From assembly GCA_006384855.1 (NCBI GenBank), contig VCJN01003190.1, positions 1 through 64,000 of the forward strand: 64,000 nt of DNA, read 5' to 3'. The stretch's first letter is position 1, and each line of letters begins with the position of its first letter. A program made the position numbers and the translations under genes. Of the stretch, positions 1 to 9,911 are shown piece after piece. The notes beneath the pieces were generated by a model. The model did not search any database and was not told the origin of the DNA. It was given only the letters and a program-made list of their open reading frames with translations. The stretch comes from Tetraselmis striata (lineage: Eukaryota; Chlorophyta; Chlorodendrophyceae; Chlorodendrales; Chlorodendraceae).

Positions 1-189
1 CTGCTCGAAGCTCTATCAAGAGACCTGTTGCAGCGCCGTTTTGGGAGCCATCTCCGCCGGACCCCGGCGGCGGTGGTTGAGATGCGGGCTTAGAGGACCC
101 GCCAGCCTGACGCGGCGCCGCTACGACCTGGTAGTAGCGGTCGTCGACCAAGACGGTGGGGAGTAAAGAGCCGGCTCGGCAACCTTCCA

Positions 190-1300
190 GTATGAGGATT
201 TTTATGACAAAAAGGGGATTTAATTGCCCATATAATTTACAATACTATACAGATTGCAAGGCAGTACCACTAATGCCTGATATTTGCTCGCGGCACGCCG
301 CAGATTGCTGCAGCGCTGCACCGCAGATGCTGCCTTTCGGCATGCTTCTATTGCCTAGATGGCTGCAAACCATTTCGTATGCGGGGCTGCATGGCATAGA
401 AGGGATGTGAACACGCACCTGCTTGACGATACTATGCAGATTGCAAGGCAGTAGGGCTAATGCCTGATATTTGCTGGCGGCACGCCGCAGATTGCTGCAG
501 CGCTGCACCGCAGATGCTGCCTTAAGGCATGCTTCAATTGTCTAGATGGCTGCAAACCATTTATTAGTATGCGGGGCTGCATGGCATAGAAGGGATGTGA
601 ACACGCACCGGCTTGACGATACTATACGGACTGCAAGGCAGTAGGGCTAATACCTCATATTTGCTGGCGGCACGCCGCAGATTGCTGCAGCCATTTGCCT
701 ACATGGCTGCAAACCATTTCGTATGCGGGGCTGCATGGCATGAAAGGGATATGAACACGCACCGGCTTGACGATACTATACGGACTGCAAGGCAGTAGGG
801 CTAATGCCTGATATTTGCTGGCGGCACGCCGCAGATTGCTGCAGCGCTGCACCGCAGATGCTGCCTTAAGGCATGTTTTAATTGACTGGATGGCTGCAAA
901 CCATTTATTAGTATGCGGGGCTGTATGGCATAGAAGGGATATGAACACGCACCTACTTGACGATACTATACGGACTGCAAGGCAGTAGGGCTAATACGTT
1001 ATATTTGCTGGCGGCACGCCGCAGATTGCTGCAGCGCTGCACCGCAGATGCTGCCTTAAGGCATGCTTCAATTGCATGGATGGCTGCAAACCATTTATTA
1101 GTATGCGGGGCTGCATGGCATAGAAGGGATATGAATACGCACCTGCTTGTCGATACCATACAGATTGCAGGGCAGTAGGGATAATACGTTATATTTGCTG
1201 GCGGCACGCCGCAGATTGCTGCAGCGCTGCACCGCAGATGCTGCCTTTAAGCATGCTTTGATTGCCTAGATGGCTGCAAACCATTTAGTATGCGGGGCTG
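190..1300. repeat. About 185-bp tandem minisatellite, left arm
   Basis: The block starting gcggggctgcatggcat recurs at about 380, 564, 724, 915, 1101 and 1290. One unit (about 660-730) is shortened by an internal deletion. Short ORFs across it are by-products of the repeat. Confidence 0.9.
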
Positions 1301-1326
1301 CATGAATCACCAACATGCGCCGGTCG

Positions 1327-1608
1327 CCGCGCGTTGGCGCGTTGGCGCCCCGCTGCGCCGGCCGCGGCGCGTTGGCGCCCCGCTGCGCCGGCCGCGGCGC
1401 GTTGGCGCCCCGCTGCGCCGGCCGCGGCGCGTTGGCGCCCCGCTGCGCCGGCCGCGGCGCGTTGGCGCCCCGCTGCGCCGGCCGCGGCGCGTTGGCGCCC
1501 CGCTGCGCCGGCCGCGGCGCGTTGGCGCCCCGCTGCGCCGGCCGCGGCGCGTTGGCGCCCCGCTGCCCCGGCCGCGGCGCGTTGGCGCCCCGCTGCCCCG
1601 GCCGCGCT
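1327..1608. repeat. 30-bp GC-rich minisatellite, nine units
   Basis: Nine near-perfect copies of a 30-bp unit containing gcgttggcgccccgctg; the last two carry a G-to-C change (gccccg for gcgccg). The period is a multiple of three, so all frames stay open and give spurious Ala/Arg/Pro-rich ORFs on both strands. Confidence 0.95.
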
Positions 1609-1761
1609 AGCAAAGGAAGTGCGGTTTGTGAAATCGACGGACAGGAGTCGATTAAACTCTTATCTGCGGTTGAGAATGATTTGTTGTGATAGTTGATTAT
1701 GATTAATGAGGTATTGTCCAGGGAGCTATGGCAGCGAATTTCAAGCTGCATGAATCCCTTG

Positions 1762-3070
1762 TCACGGACCAAACACGAACCCACGTTGCTTGCCGAGGTG
1801 CTCCGAGAGATGCGCCCTTAAAGTCGCCGAATCTCTTCCGACGACCAACCACAAGGCGCGTCCGTTGGTGTCGGGGTTTCTTGGGTGCTTTGGCGCGATG
1901 AGAAGTACACGACCCGCTGTCAACAGGCTGTCGAGGTAGTCCGTTCGCGGCAGGGGCCTTTGCGTCATGTAGGTGCTCGGAATCTGCACGCGATAGATTA
2001 CCGCCTTGGAGGCCGGCAGCAGCGGTAGGAGCAAATTCAGGTGAGTGAACCAAGGCGACATGACAACAACAAAGGGATACTTGCACAGGTCAGCGTTACA
2101 AGAGCTAGGAGCGACAGTACACGGGTTTGCACGCGAGAGATGCGAGCGCTCACATGCCCCCACTGCGGAGATGCGGCGGGAAATCCCACCCTCTACTTTT
2201 AAATTCTCTCCACCCTCCGCATCTCTTGCTCGTCAGTCGTGCCAGCGGTGGCCTCAGCCACCGCTGCTTTGACGTCCGTGACGACGTGCCCGTCGTCTTC
2301 AATGTGGGCCTCCGGGTTCCAGTGCCGCATCTCTTTCGCCGGCGTCATGGTTCTCGCCGTCTCGCATACACGAACCCACGTTGCTTGCCGAGGTGCTCCG
2401 AGAGATGCGCCCTTAAAGTCGCCGAATCTCTTCCGACGACCAACCACAAGGCGCGTCTGTTGGTGTCGGGGTTTCTTGGGTGCTTTGACGCGATGAGAAG
2501 TGCATGACCCGCTTTCAACAGACTGTGGAGGTAGTTCATTTGCGGGCGGGGCCCTTGCGTCAAGTAGGTGCTCGGAATCTGCACGCAACAGATTTCCGCC
2601 TTGTAGGCCGGCAGCAGCGGTAGGAGCAAATTCAGGTGAGTGAACCAAGGCGACGTGACAACGACAAAGGGATCCTTGCACAGGGCAGCGTTACAAGAGC
2701 TAGGAGCGATAGTTCACGGGTTTGTACGCGAGAGATGCGAGCGCTCATATGCCCCCACTGCGGAGATGCGGGTAATCCCACCCTCTACCTTAAAATTCTC
2801 TCCACCCTCCGCATCTCTTGCTCGTCAGTCGTGCCAGCGGTGGCTTCAGCCACCGCTGCTTTGACGTCCAGGAGGACGTACCCGTCGTCCCCAATGTGGG
2901 CCTCCGGGTTCCAGTGCCGCATCTCTCGCCACCGCCATGGTTCTCGCTGTCTCGCATACACGAACCCACGTTGGTTGCCGAGGTGCTCCGAGAGATGCGC
3001 CCTTAAAGTCGCCGAATCTCGTCCGACGACCAACTTCAAGGCGTCGACAATTGTCACATCTCGCCCCCTC
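1762..3070 (-). repeat. 591-bp tandem repeats with coding-like frame, left arm
   Basis: Two full units and a partial third start near 1779, 2370 and 2961, with a spacing of 591 bp (197 codons). On the minus strand each unit has a protein-like frame with a hydrophobic stretch SPWFTHLNLLLPLLPA, then KHPRNPD, ALWLVVGRDSATLRAHLSEH and DVKAAVAEATAG. Frameshifts break it differently in each unit. I do not recognise the family. The period divisible by three suggests that the duplication arose when the unit was still coding. Confidence 0.75.
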
Positions 3071-3509
3071 CTGACGGCAGTGAGTGGCGCGCAGCAATTG
3101 AGAAAGATGATGAGGAGCAGCCCCCCCCCCCCCCCCCCTCCCCCGCCACGCTGTCGACATTGGCAGGACCCGAGCCGTAGTCCGGGTCTGCCATGACGAG
3201 GGCTTTTGCCGGGCCATTTTACCAGGGGACGAGATTCGCATCTGCCGGTGAGCTTCTTGGACATACTCGTTGCAAATCCCCCGCAACTCGTTGTACACAA
3301 GCCGGTGGTCTTCAGAGGCCAAGAAGGCCCGCATGTTCACCGTGCTGCCTCTCGCCCCTGCCCCTCTCTTGCAGTCTGAGGTCATCGCGTATCGCGGATC
3401 GTGCATGATGTGTTAGAGGTCGTTGGCAGACAAGGACGAAAACACGAAGCGGGTGGGAAACGGGGCGGGTGTCACCACTCATGTCGAGATGCGCGACGGC
3501 GAGGTGCGC

Positions 3510-4115
3510 TTAACGCAGCCCACGGCGCCTTGATGAGAGATGCAAGCGAAGATGCGAGTCCGCGTACCGTTGGAGTCGCTCCTGGGAGAGGGACCAAAGG
3601 TGGCACACCTTGAGGCTTGGGGGGTCAGGCTGAGGCTCGCCGTGAGGCGAAGGCTGCGAATCTCCGGCCCCGGGCCATAGCGGTCCGCTTCCATGTTGCC
3701 CACCGCCCGGCTGCATGGGCCTCATGGGCTGAGTCGTGGGTATTGGCGCCTGAGACGCCCTCCTGCCGGAACGCAAGTGCATCTGCGGAGAATCTTGCGC
3801 CATGGGGGTCACTAGCAGTGTGTCGAGAGCCCTGCTCGTTGGGTCAAAGCCAAGTGCAGCCGCAGATGTCCCCGCCACGCACAGAACTGTGCAAGCGGGC
3901 AGATGTGCGTTTTGCTCTGCGAGGACGGTCTGCCATGCTTTTGTGCACCGAGAAGCGTTAAGATGCCTCAAAGAATACAAGCGCGAGGGAGCTTGCGAGG
4001 GGTAGATGAGTGGGAAGCACAGTGGCGGCGTAGCATTCGAGGCCAGAAAAAACGGTTGGCGTGGAAGGGTAGCGACGCATCTCGTCAAAGGGCGGTGGAC
4101 AGGCGTGTAATACAT
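3510..4115 (-). CDS. 201-codon ORF of unknown function, left arm
   Basis: Proline-rich predicted protein with no domain I recognise. It is preserved in the opposite arm with one residue difference (SSRRRG here, SSGRRG there). It starts with ATG at 4115, just inside the palindrome centre. A further protein-like run (containing NMRAFLASEDHR and YNELRGICNEY) lies downstream at about 3406-3170 in another frame. Together they could be exons of one gene or a decayed gene. Identity between arms alone does not show selection, because flanking non-coding DNA is equally conserved. Confidence 0.3.
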   Translation of the reverse strand: MYYTPVHRPLTRCVATLPRQPFFLASNATPPLCFPLIYPSQAPSRLYSLRHLNASRCTKAWQTVLAEQNAHLPACTVLCVAGTSAAALGFDPTSRALDTLLVTPMAQDSPQMHLRSGRRASQAPIPTTQPMRPMQPGGGQHGSGPLWPGAGDSQPSPHGEPQPDPPSLKVCHLWSLSQERLQRYADSHLRLHLSSRRRGLR

Positions 4116-4317
4116 AGTGAAGGTTCATTTCACTGAACAGTACTTCGTACAGTGTTGGCAAGAAAAGGAAGCCAGTTTCACAGTACATTCGTACAGTGTT
4201 AGGCTGGACTCAAATTTGCACCCCCCAAAAGGGGTACAATATTGAGTTAAGGGGGGTGCAATTTGGAGTCCGAAATGTGCCCATTTTGACTCAATAATCG
4301 CCCTTTTTCCCACCAGG

Positions 4318-4890
4318 CACATACCTCGTCCAGACGTGGTCTCGTTGTACTTCGCTCGGAGCCCGCGCGTCGACAACCACAACCAGAGCCGCCAGCACGA
4401 CCTGATGTTGGAGGAGCTGTGGCTGACGCAGGACTGCTGGTTCCGCCTGCACACCACCATGGCCGGCATTCACGTCACCGACTGTTGGAAGCTCGCGGAG
4501 CACCACCCACTCAAAGATTCAACCGCTGTCAACTTCGCCGACCTGATGTGCAAGGCCCTGATATACAATGGGCTGACAGGGGAGGTGGAGCCGATTCGCA
4601 GGACCGAGCGCGTACTGGCCGACATCACCAACGAGCCACCCCCGCTGCCTCACAACATCATGCACCTCGGCAAACGCCCCGGCAACGACAACGCCACCAA
4701 GTAAGCCCGCTGCACTATGTGCCGTGTGGACGACGACACTGTGGGTTGGACGTCCTACAAGTGCCCGGACTGCGACATCCCTTTGTGCATTCCGAGCAAG
4801 AGGCGCAAGGGCGTCGCATGCTGGACCCGGCACCGCCGCGTGACCGCCCAACAGCTCGCGGTTTACGGCGTCAACCGCCGCGCGGACTAG
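4318..4890 (+). pseudogene. piggyBac transposase C-terminal fragment with in-frame stop
   Basis: Reads SPRVDNHNQSRQHDLMLEEL, WLTQDCWFRLHTTMAG and HVTDCWKLAEHHP, which match the C-terminal part of piggyBac/DDE_Tnp_1_7 transposases. A TAA at 4702-4704 follows NDNATK. The same frame then continues with a cysteine-rich tail (CTMC, CPDC, PLC, ACW) to a TAG at 4888-4890, which is the zinc-binding tail typical of the family. The stop therefore separates the helical region from the Cys-rich tail. No upstream catalytic region is present. Because the host genes read TAA and TAG as stops, I take this as a nonsense mutation, not a different code. Confidence 0.85.
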
Positions 4891-5318
4891 GCCGCCACCG
4901 GGCAACCCTCCCCGTACCCAAACCCCGTACCTCAAGACCTTCCTTCCCCGGTCGGCTGGCGGCTGTTGGTTGCTCCTCCGCAGTGCCCTGGCCGGAACCG
5001 GTGGTGTGATGCTGGTTCAGCTAGCTACAACATCTTAGAGGGCGACGCTTCTGTTAGCAGCGCGGCCCGCGTAGTATTAGTAGTATGTAATTAAAATCCG
5101 TCAATGATGCCGACGCGACCCGTGTTGTATACTCGTGTTGTATATATACCATACAACATATTTGCCTGAGGCACTAGGTAATTCCAGCACGCACAAAATC
5201 GCGCTTCTGCTGGTACGCATGCGTACATGTTACTCGCACCCTACGGGCACTCATCATACTGTCATGCACTTTCTGGTCGCCTCGTAGTCGCTCGTACTGT
5301 CGCCTCGTCGTCCTCGTA
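4891..5318. other. No gene seen
   Basis: AT-richer spacer within the piggyBac element, with palindrome-like short stretches (gtatatataccatac). I see no supported feature. Confidence 0.5.
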
Positions 5319-6181
5319 CTAGTGGTACTTCGCCTTCGCTTGTACTCGCACTCGCTGCTTTATTTTGGTGAAGCGGAACATGTTTTGCCAAAATGCCGAG
5401 GTGTAGCGGGGGTCACGATCAAACATATTGGTGCGGCACAAGCCACGGTGGCGGTAATTAAAATTACCCAAGAACAAGCGGGCGAGTTGAGGGGCGTCGA
5501 TGGACATATTGCAAGGTATGAAATGTAACTGTGATTCGATGGACATATTGCAATAAGGTATGAAATGTGACTATGATGTGACAAGTGGGCGACCGGTAAC
5601 AAAATCCATAGAAATCGTTTCCCATTGGCGCGACGATTTGGGTAAGGGAGATAATTCAAAGAGGGGTCGTTGTGTAGAATTCTTTATCCGTTGACGGGTT
5701 GGGCATATTTTGCAGTGACGTCAGATGTCTTTCCGCATACGTGGTCACCAAAAGGTTTTGGAAACATCGAGTAAGGTACGTTCGGTATTTGGATGACCGG
5801 AAGCGTCATGATATTCGTGAATAATCGAGTTGAATGGGCTTTATCATGACATAGAGGCATGCTTTATCAGCCATCCAATATAGTTCATCAGTGGCACCGA
5901 ATGTAATGCCGTTGGGGATAGAATTGCCAAAGTAGCTAGGCAAGCGGTGTAGCCGTGTTTAATCCGACTGAGGAGCGCGGGGTCTATTTACCGGTAGCAC
6001 ATAGAAGACACAAAATCATGCATGCCCTTGAGTTGGTATCAAGTAGGTGGGTTTCGCTGCAGTTATGTTGTGGTGGGGTCGGGGTGTTTGATAAACCGAA
6101 TGGCATAGCGACAAACTCAAATTGTCCGAATTGACCAATGGGGACAACCGCCCAGCCAGGGGTGGGCCACGGCGAGTGCAC
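5319..6181 (-). pseudogene. Decayed Ty3/gypsy pol fragment (RT then integrase)
   Basis: On the minus strand, in the order expected for Ty3/gypsy pol: a reverse-transcriptase stretch FGQFEFVAMPFGLSN (about 6060-6160); an integrase entry stretch PLPKSSRQWETISMDFVTG (about 5580-5660, with the first catalytic Asp); and FDRDPRYTSAFWQNMFRF (about 5380-5440, second catalytic Asp region) preceded by DAPQLARLFLGN. They lie in different frames with stops between, so the copy is dead. No LTR was found beside it. It sits inside the piggyBac element and shares its family signature with the integrase remnant at 33.5-34.1 kb. Confidence 0.8.
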
Positions 6182-6995
6182 TTGCAGTCGATAACCCGGG
6201 TCATAGCAACATAGGCTGCCGAGCGAAGCGACGCAGGCGCAAGAGCACGTTCACGTGCGGCGCGCGCCGCCGCGACCCCGTCAAGAACGTTATCTGCATG
6301 CGCCATGTTGATGAGCAAGGAGAAACGGCGGCGCCACACTAGTCTACCTGACCACGTCGTAATTAGCATATAATATTTACCCCGTATTCTACCCAAACAC
6401 TCGTTTGTAGTCATTTCGTGACATAATCGTAATAAGTTGCATTTAGACGCATATCACTCGTCATCGCGACGCTGTATCCGCGTAGAATCATTTCAGCATC
6501 TGCCTGTAGAAGCCCGACAATCTCGCTGCTCTAGCCTTATCCGCGACGATTGTGCGCGGCAGTGGCGCGCGCGGCATTGTCAGTGAGCGGGCGCGCGGCA
6601 CTAATAGGCGGCATGGAGTCGACACGAGGCAGGCTCACCTCCTCCCGTCATCGTACTTCCCTCGAGCGCTGTTGGTCCCAGTACTTAAGTCATACCTCGC
6701 GCAAACGTCTCTTTCACCGTCGCTGTCGCTGCGGCTGTCGTCAGAGGGGTTGTCTTCCACAACCCCTGCGACAATGCCTTCGGCGTCGATGTTGGCGTCG
6801 AGAAGTTTGCGTAGATCCTGTCAGGTGCACAAGCGCGCAAGCATCTAAACGAGCGAGCGTGTAACCGTCTGCTTCAGCAAATGATCGTTTGCACGTTGCC
6901 GGTGCGATACTCTCACCAATACCGAAACTATGGGCGGGGCGACAACGCGGGCAAGCACCCCCCGAAAGCACCGTCGGCGGGTGCGCAACGGGCGC
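6182..6995. other. Unassigned interior of the piggyBac element
   Basis: GC-rich short ORFs on both strands, none with a recognisable domain. No support for a gene. Confidence 0.5.
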
Positions 6996-7191
6996 GGAAA
7001 AAGGGCGATTATTGAGTCAAAATGGGCACATTTCTGGACTCCAAATTGCACCCCCCTTAACTCAATATTGTACCCCTTTTGGGGGGTGCAAATTTGAGTC
7101 CAGCCTAACACTGTACGAATGTACTGTGAAACTGGCTTCCTTTTCTTGCCAACACTGTACGAGGTACTGTTCAGTGAAATGAACCTTCACT

Positions 7192-7797
7192 ATGTACTAC
7201 ACGCCTGTCCACCGCCCTTTGACGAGATGCGTCGCTACCCTTCCACGCCAACCGTTTTTTCTGGCCTCGAATGCTACGCCGCCACTGTGCTTCCCACTCA
7301 TCTACCCCTCGCAAGCTCCCTCGCGCTTGTATTCTTTGAGGCATCTTAACGCTTCTCGGTGCACAAAAGCATGGCAGACCGTCCTCGCAGAGCAAAACGC
7401 ACATCTGCCCGCTTGCACAGTTCTGTGCGTGGCGGGGACATCTGCGGCTGCACTTGGCTTTGACCCAACGAGCAGGGCTCTCGACACACTGCTAGTGACC
7501 CCCATGGCGCAAGATTCTCCGCAGATGCACTTGCGTTCCGGCAGGAGGGCGTCTCAGGCGCCAATACCCACGACTCAGCCCATGAGGCCCATGCAGCCGG
7601 GCGGTGGGCAACATGGAAGCGGACCGCTATGGCCCGGGGCCGGAGATTCGCAGCCTTCGCCTCACGGCGAGCCTCAGCCTGACCCCCCAAGCCTCAAGGT
7701 GTGCCACCTTTGGTCCCTCTCCCAGGAGCGACTCCAACGGTACGCGGACTCGCATCTTCGCTTGCATCTCTCATCAGGGCGCCGTGGGCTGCGTTAA
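7192..7797 (+). CDS. 201-codon ORF of unknown function, right arm
   Basis: Mirror copy of the ORF at 3510-4115. The downstream protein-like run starts with ATG at 7901 and continues to about 8140, where a poly-G tract (8169-8184) disrupts it. Same caveats as for the left copy: no domain recognised, and coding status uncertain. Confidence 0.3.
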   Translation: MYYTPVHRPLTRCVATLPRQPFFLASNATPPLCFPLIYPSQAPSRLYSLRHLNASRCTKAWQTVLAEQNAHLPACTVLCVAGTSAAALGFDPTSRALDTLLVTPMAQDSPQMHLRSGRRASQAPIPTTQPMRPMQPGGGQHGSGPLWPGAGDSQPSPHGEPQPDPPSLKVCHLWSLSQERLQRYADSHLRLHLSSGRRGLR

Positions 7798-8249
7798 GCG
7801 CACCTCGCCGTCGCGCATCTCGACATGAGTGGTGACACCCGCCCCGTTTCCCACCCGCTTCGTGTTTTCGTCCTTGTCTGCCAACGACCTCTAACACATC
7901 ATGCACGATCCGCGATACGCGATGACCTCAGACTGCAAGAGAGGGGCAGGGGCGAGAGGCAGCACGGTGAACATGCGGGCCTTTTTGGCCTCTGAAGACC
8001 ACCGGCTTGTGTACAACGAGTTGCGGGGGATTTGCAACGAGTATGTCCAAGAAGCTCACCGGCAGATGCGAATCTCGTCCCCTGGTAAAATGGCCCGGCA
8101 AAAGCCCTCGTCATGGCAGACCCGGACTACGGATCGGGTCCTGCCAATGTCGACAGCGTGGCGGGGGAGGGGGGGGGGGGGGGGCTGCTCCTCATCATCT
8201 TTCTCAATTGCTGCGCGCCACTCACTGCCGTCAGGAGGGGGCGAGATGT

Positions 8250-9550
8250 GACAATTGTCGACGCCTTGAAGTTGGTCGTCGGACGAGATTCGGCGACTTT
8301 AAGGGCGCATCTCTCGGAGCACCTCGGCAACCAACGTGGGTTCGTGTATGCGAGACAGCGAGAACCATGGCGGCGGCGAGAGATGCGGCACCGGAACCCG
8401 GAGGCCCACATTGGGGACGACGGGTACGTCCTCCTGGACGTCAAAGCAGCGGTGGCTGAAGCCACCGCTGGCACGAGTGACGAGCAAGAGATGCGGAGGG
8501 TGGAGAGAATTTAAAGGTAGAGGGTGGGATTACCCGCATCTCCGCAGTGGGGGCATATGAGCGCTCGCATCTCTCGCGTACAAACCCGTGAACTATCGCT
8601 CCTAGCTCTTGTAACGCTGCCCTGTGCAAGGATCCCTTTGTCGTTGTCACGTCGCCTTGGTTCACTCACCTGAATTTGCTCCTACCGCTGCTGCCGGCCT
8701 ACAAGGCGGAAATCTGTTGCGTGCAGATTCCGGGCACCCACTTGACGCAAGGGCCCCGCCCGCAAATGAACTACCTATCCACAGTCTGTTGAAAGCGGGT
8801 CGTGCACTTCTCATCGCGTCAAAGCACCCAAGAAACCCCGACACCAACAGACGCGCCTTGTGGTTGGTCGTCGGACGAGATTCGGCGACTTTAAGGGCGC
8901 ATCTCTCGGAGCACCTCGGCAAGCAACGTGGGTTCGTGTATGCGAGACGGCGAGAACCATGACGGCGGCGAAAGAGACGCGGCACTGGAACCCGGAGGCC
9001 CACATTGGGGACGACGGGTACGTCCTCCCGGACGTCAAAGCAGCGGTGGCTGAGGCCACCGCTGGCACGACTGGCGAGCAAGAGATGCGGAGGGTGGAGG
9101 GATCGAATTGACCGCCGTAAAGGGTGGGATTACCGGCATCTCCGCAGTGGGGGCAGGTGAACGCCCGCATCTCTCGTTTACAAACCCGTGTAATGTCGCC
9201 CCTAGCTCTTGTAACGCTGCCCTAGGCAAGGAGCCCTTTGTCGTTGCCATGTCGCCTTGGTTCACTCACCTGAATTTGCTCCTATCGCTGCTGCCGGCCT
9301 CCAAGGCGGTAATCTATCGCGTGCAGATTCCGAGCACCTACATGACGCAAAGGCCCCTGCCGCGAATGGACTACCTCGACAGCCTGTTGACAGCGGGTCG
9401 TGTACTTCTCATCGCGCCAAAGCACCCAAGAAACCCCGACACCAACGGACGCGCCTTGTGGTTGGTCGTCGGAAGAGATTCGGCGACTTTAAGGGCGCAT
9501 CTCTCGGAGCACCTCGGCAAGCAACGTGGGTTCGTGTCTGGTCCGTGACA
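8250..9550 (+). repeat. 591-bp tandem repeats with coding-like frame, right arm
   Basis: Mirror of 1762-3070; the shared landmark cggcgactttaagggcgcat recurs at about 592- and 595-bp spacing. The best preserved unit is the 146-codon open frame at 9108-9548. It reads through SPWFTHLN, DYLDSLLTAGRVLLIAPKHP and ALWLVVGRDSATL without interruption. Function unknown. Confidence 0.75.
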
Positions 9551-9699
9551 AGGGATTCATGCAGCTTGAAATTCGCTGCCATAGCTCCCTGGACAATACC
9601 TCATTAATCATAATCAACTATCACAACAAATCATTCTCAACCGCAGATAAGAGTTTAATCGACTCCCGTCCGTCGATTTCACAAACCGCACTTCCTTTG

Positions 9700-9895
9700 C
9701 TAGCGCGGCCGGGGCAGCGGGGCGCCAACGCGCCGCGGCCGGCGCAGCGGGGCGCCAACGCGCCGCGGCCGGCGCAGCGGGGCGCCAACGCGCCGCGGCC
9801 GGCGCAGCGGGGCGCCAACGCGCCGCGGCCGGCGCAGCGGGGCGCCAACGCGCCGCGGCCGGCGCAGCGGGGCGCCAACGCGCCAACGCGCGGCG
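9700..9895. repeat. 30-bp GC-rich minisatellite, six units
   Basis: Inverted counterpart of 1327-1608 with six units instead of nine. The copy-number difference is a direct marker that the two palindrome arms have diverged. Confidence 0.95.
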
Positions 9896-9911
9896 ACCGG
9901 CGCATGTTGGT

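Larger units (their letters stand above)
1..4310. repeat. Left arm of giant imperfect palindrome
   Basis: The reverse complement of this stretch recurs at 6996-11756 in the same block order: edge sequence, about 185-bp minisatellite, 30-bp GC minisatellite, 591-bp repeats, homopolymer C, a 201-codon ORF, then the piggyBac-type terminal repeat. Unique-looking parts are almost identical; the 201-aa ORFs of the two arms differ at one residue near their C-terminus. The arm is still paired at base 1 (paired with about 11756), so it probably continues to the left of the window. Copy-number differences in the minisatellites explain the length gap between arms. Confidence 0.93.
4251..7056 (+). mobile_element. 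piggyBac-like element at palindrome centre, TTAA-flanked
   Basis: Both ends abut TTAA (4247-4250 and 7057-7060), the known target and duplication of piggyBac transposons. The ends are 60/61-bp terminal inverted repeats (4251-4310, 6996-7056) starting ggggggtgcaatttggagtc and differing by one base. Inside are the C-terminal part of a piggyBac-type transposase (+) and a decayed Ty3/gypsy pol fragment (-). The catalytic N-terminal and central parts of the transposase are missing, so the copy is non-autonomous. This interior (4311-6995) is the only part of the palindrome that is not mirrored. Confidence 0.85.

Noticed and set aside
1290-1784. Long Ala/Arg/Pro-repeat ORFs on both strands over the 30-bp minisatellite
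   Set aside because: The repeat length is a multiple of three and GC-rich, so all frames stay open; there is no unique sequence or codon signal.
4690-4890. Reassigned stop codons (TAA/TAG as Gln) to explain the open frame beyond TAA in the piggyBac gene
   Set aside because: CFAP43, the plastid protein and the other host genes use TAG or TGA as natural ends and have no in-frame stops within exons, so a standard code is more likely.
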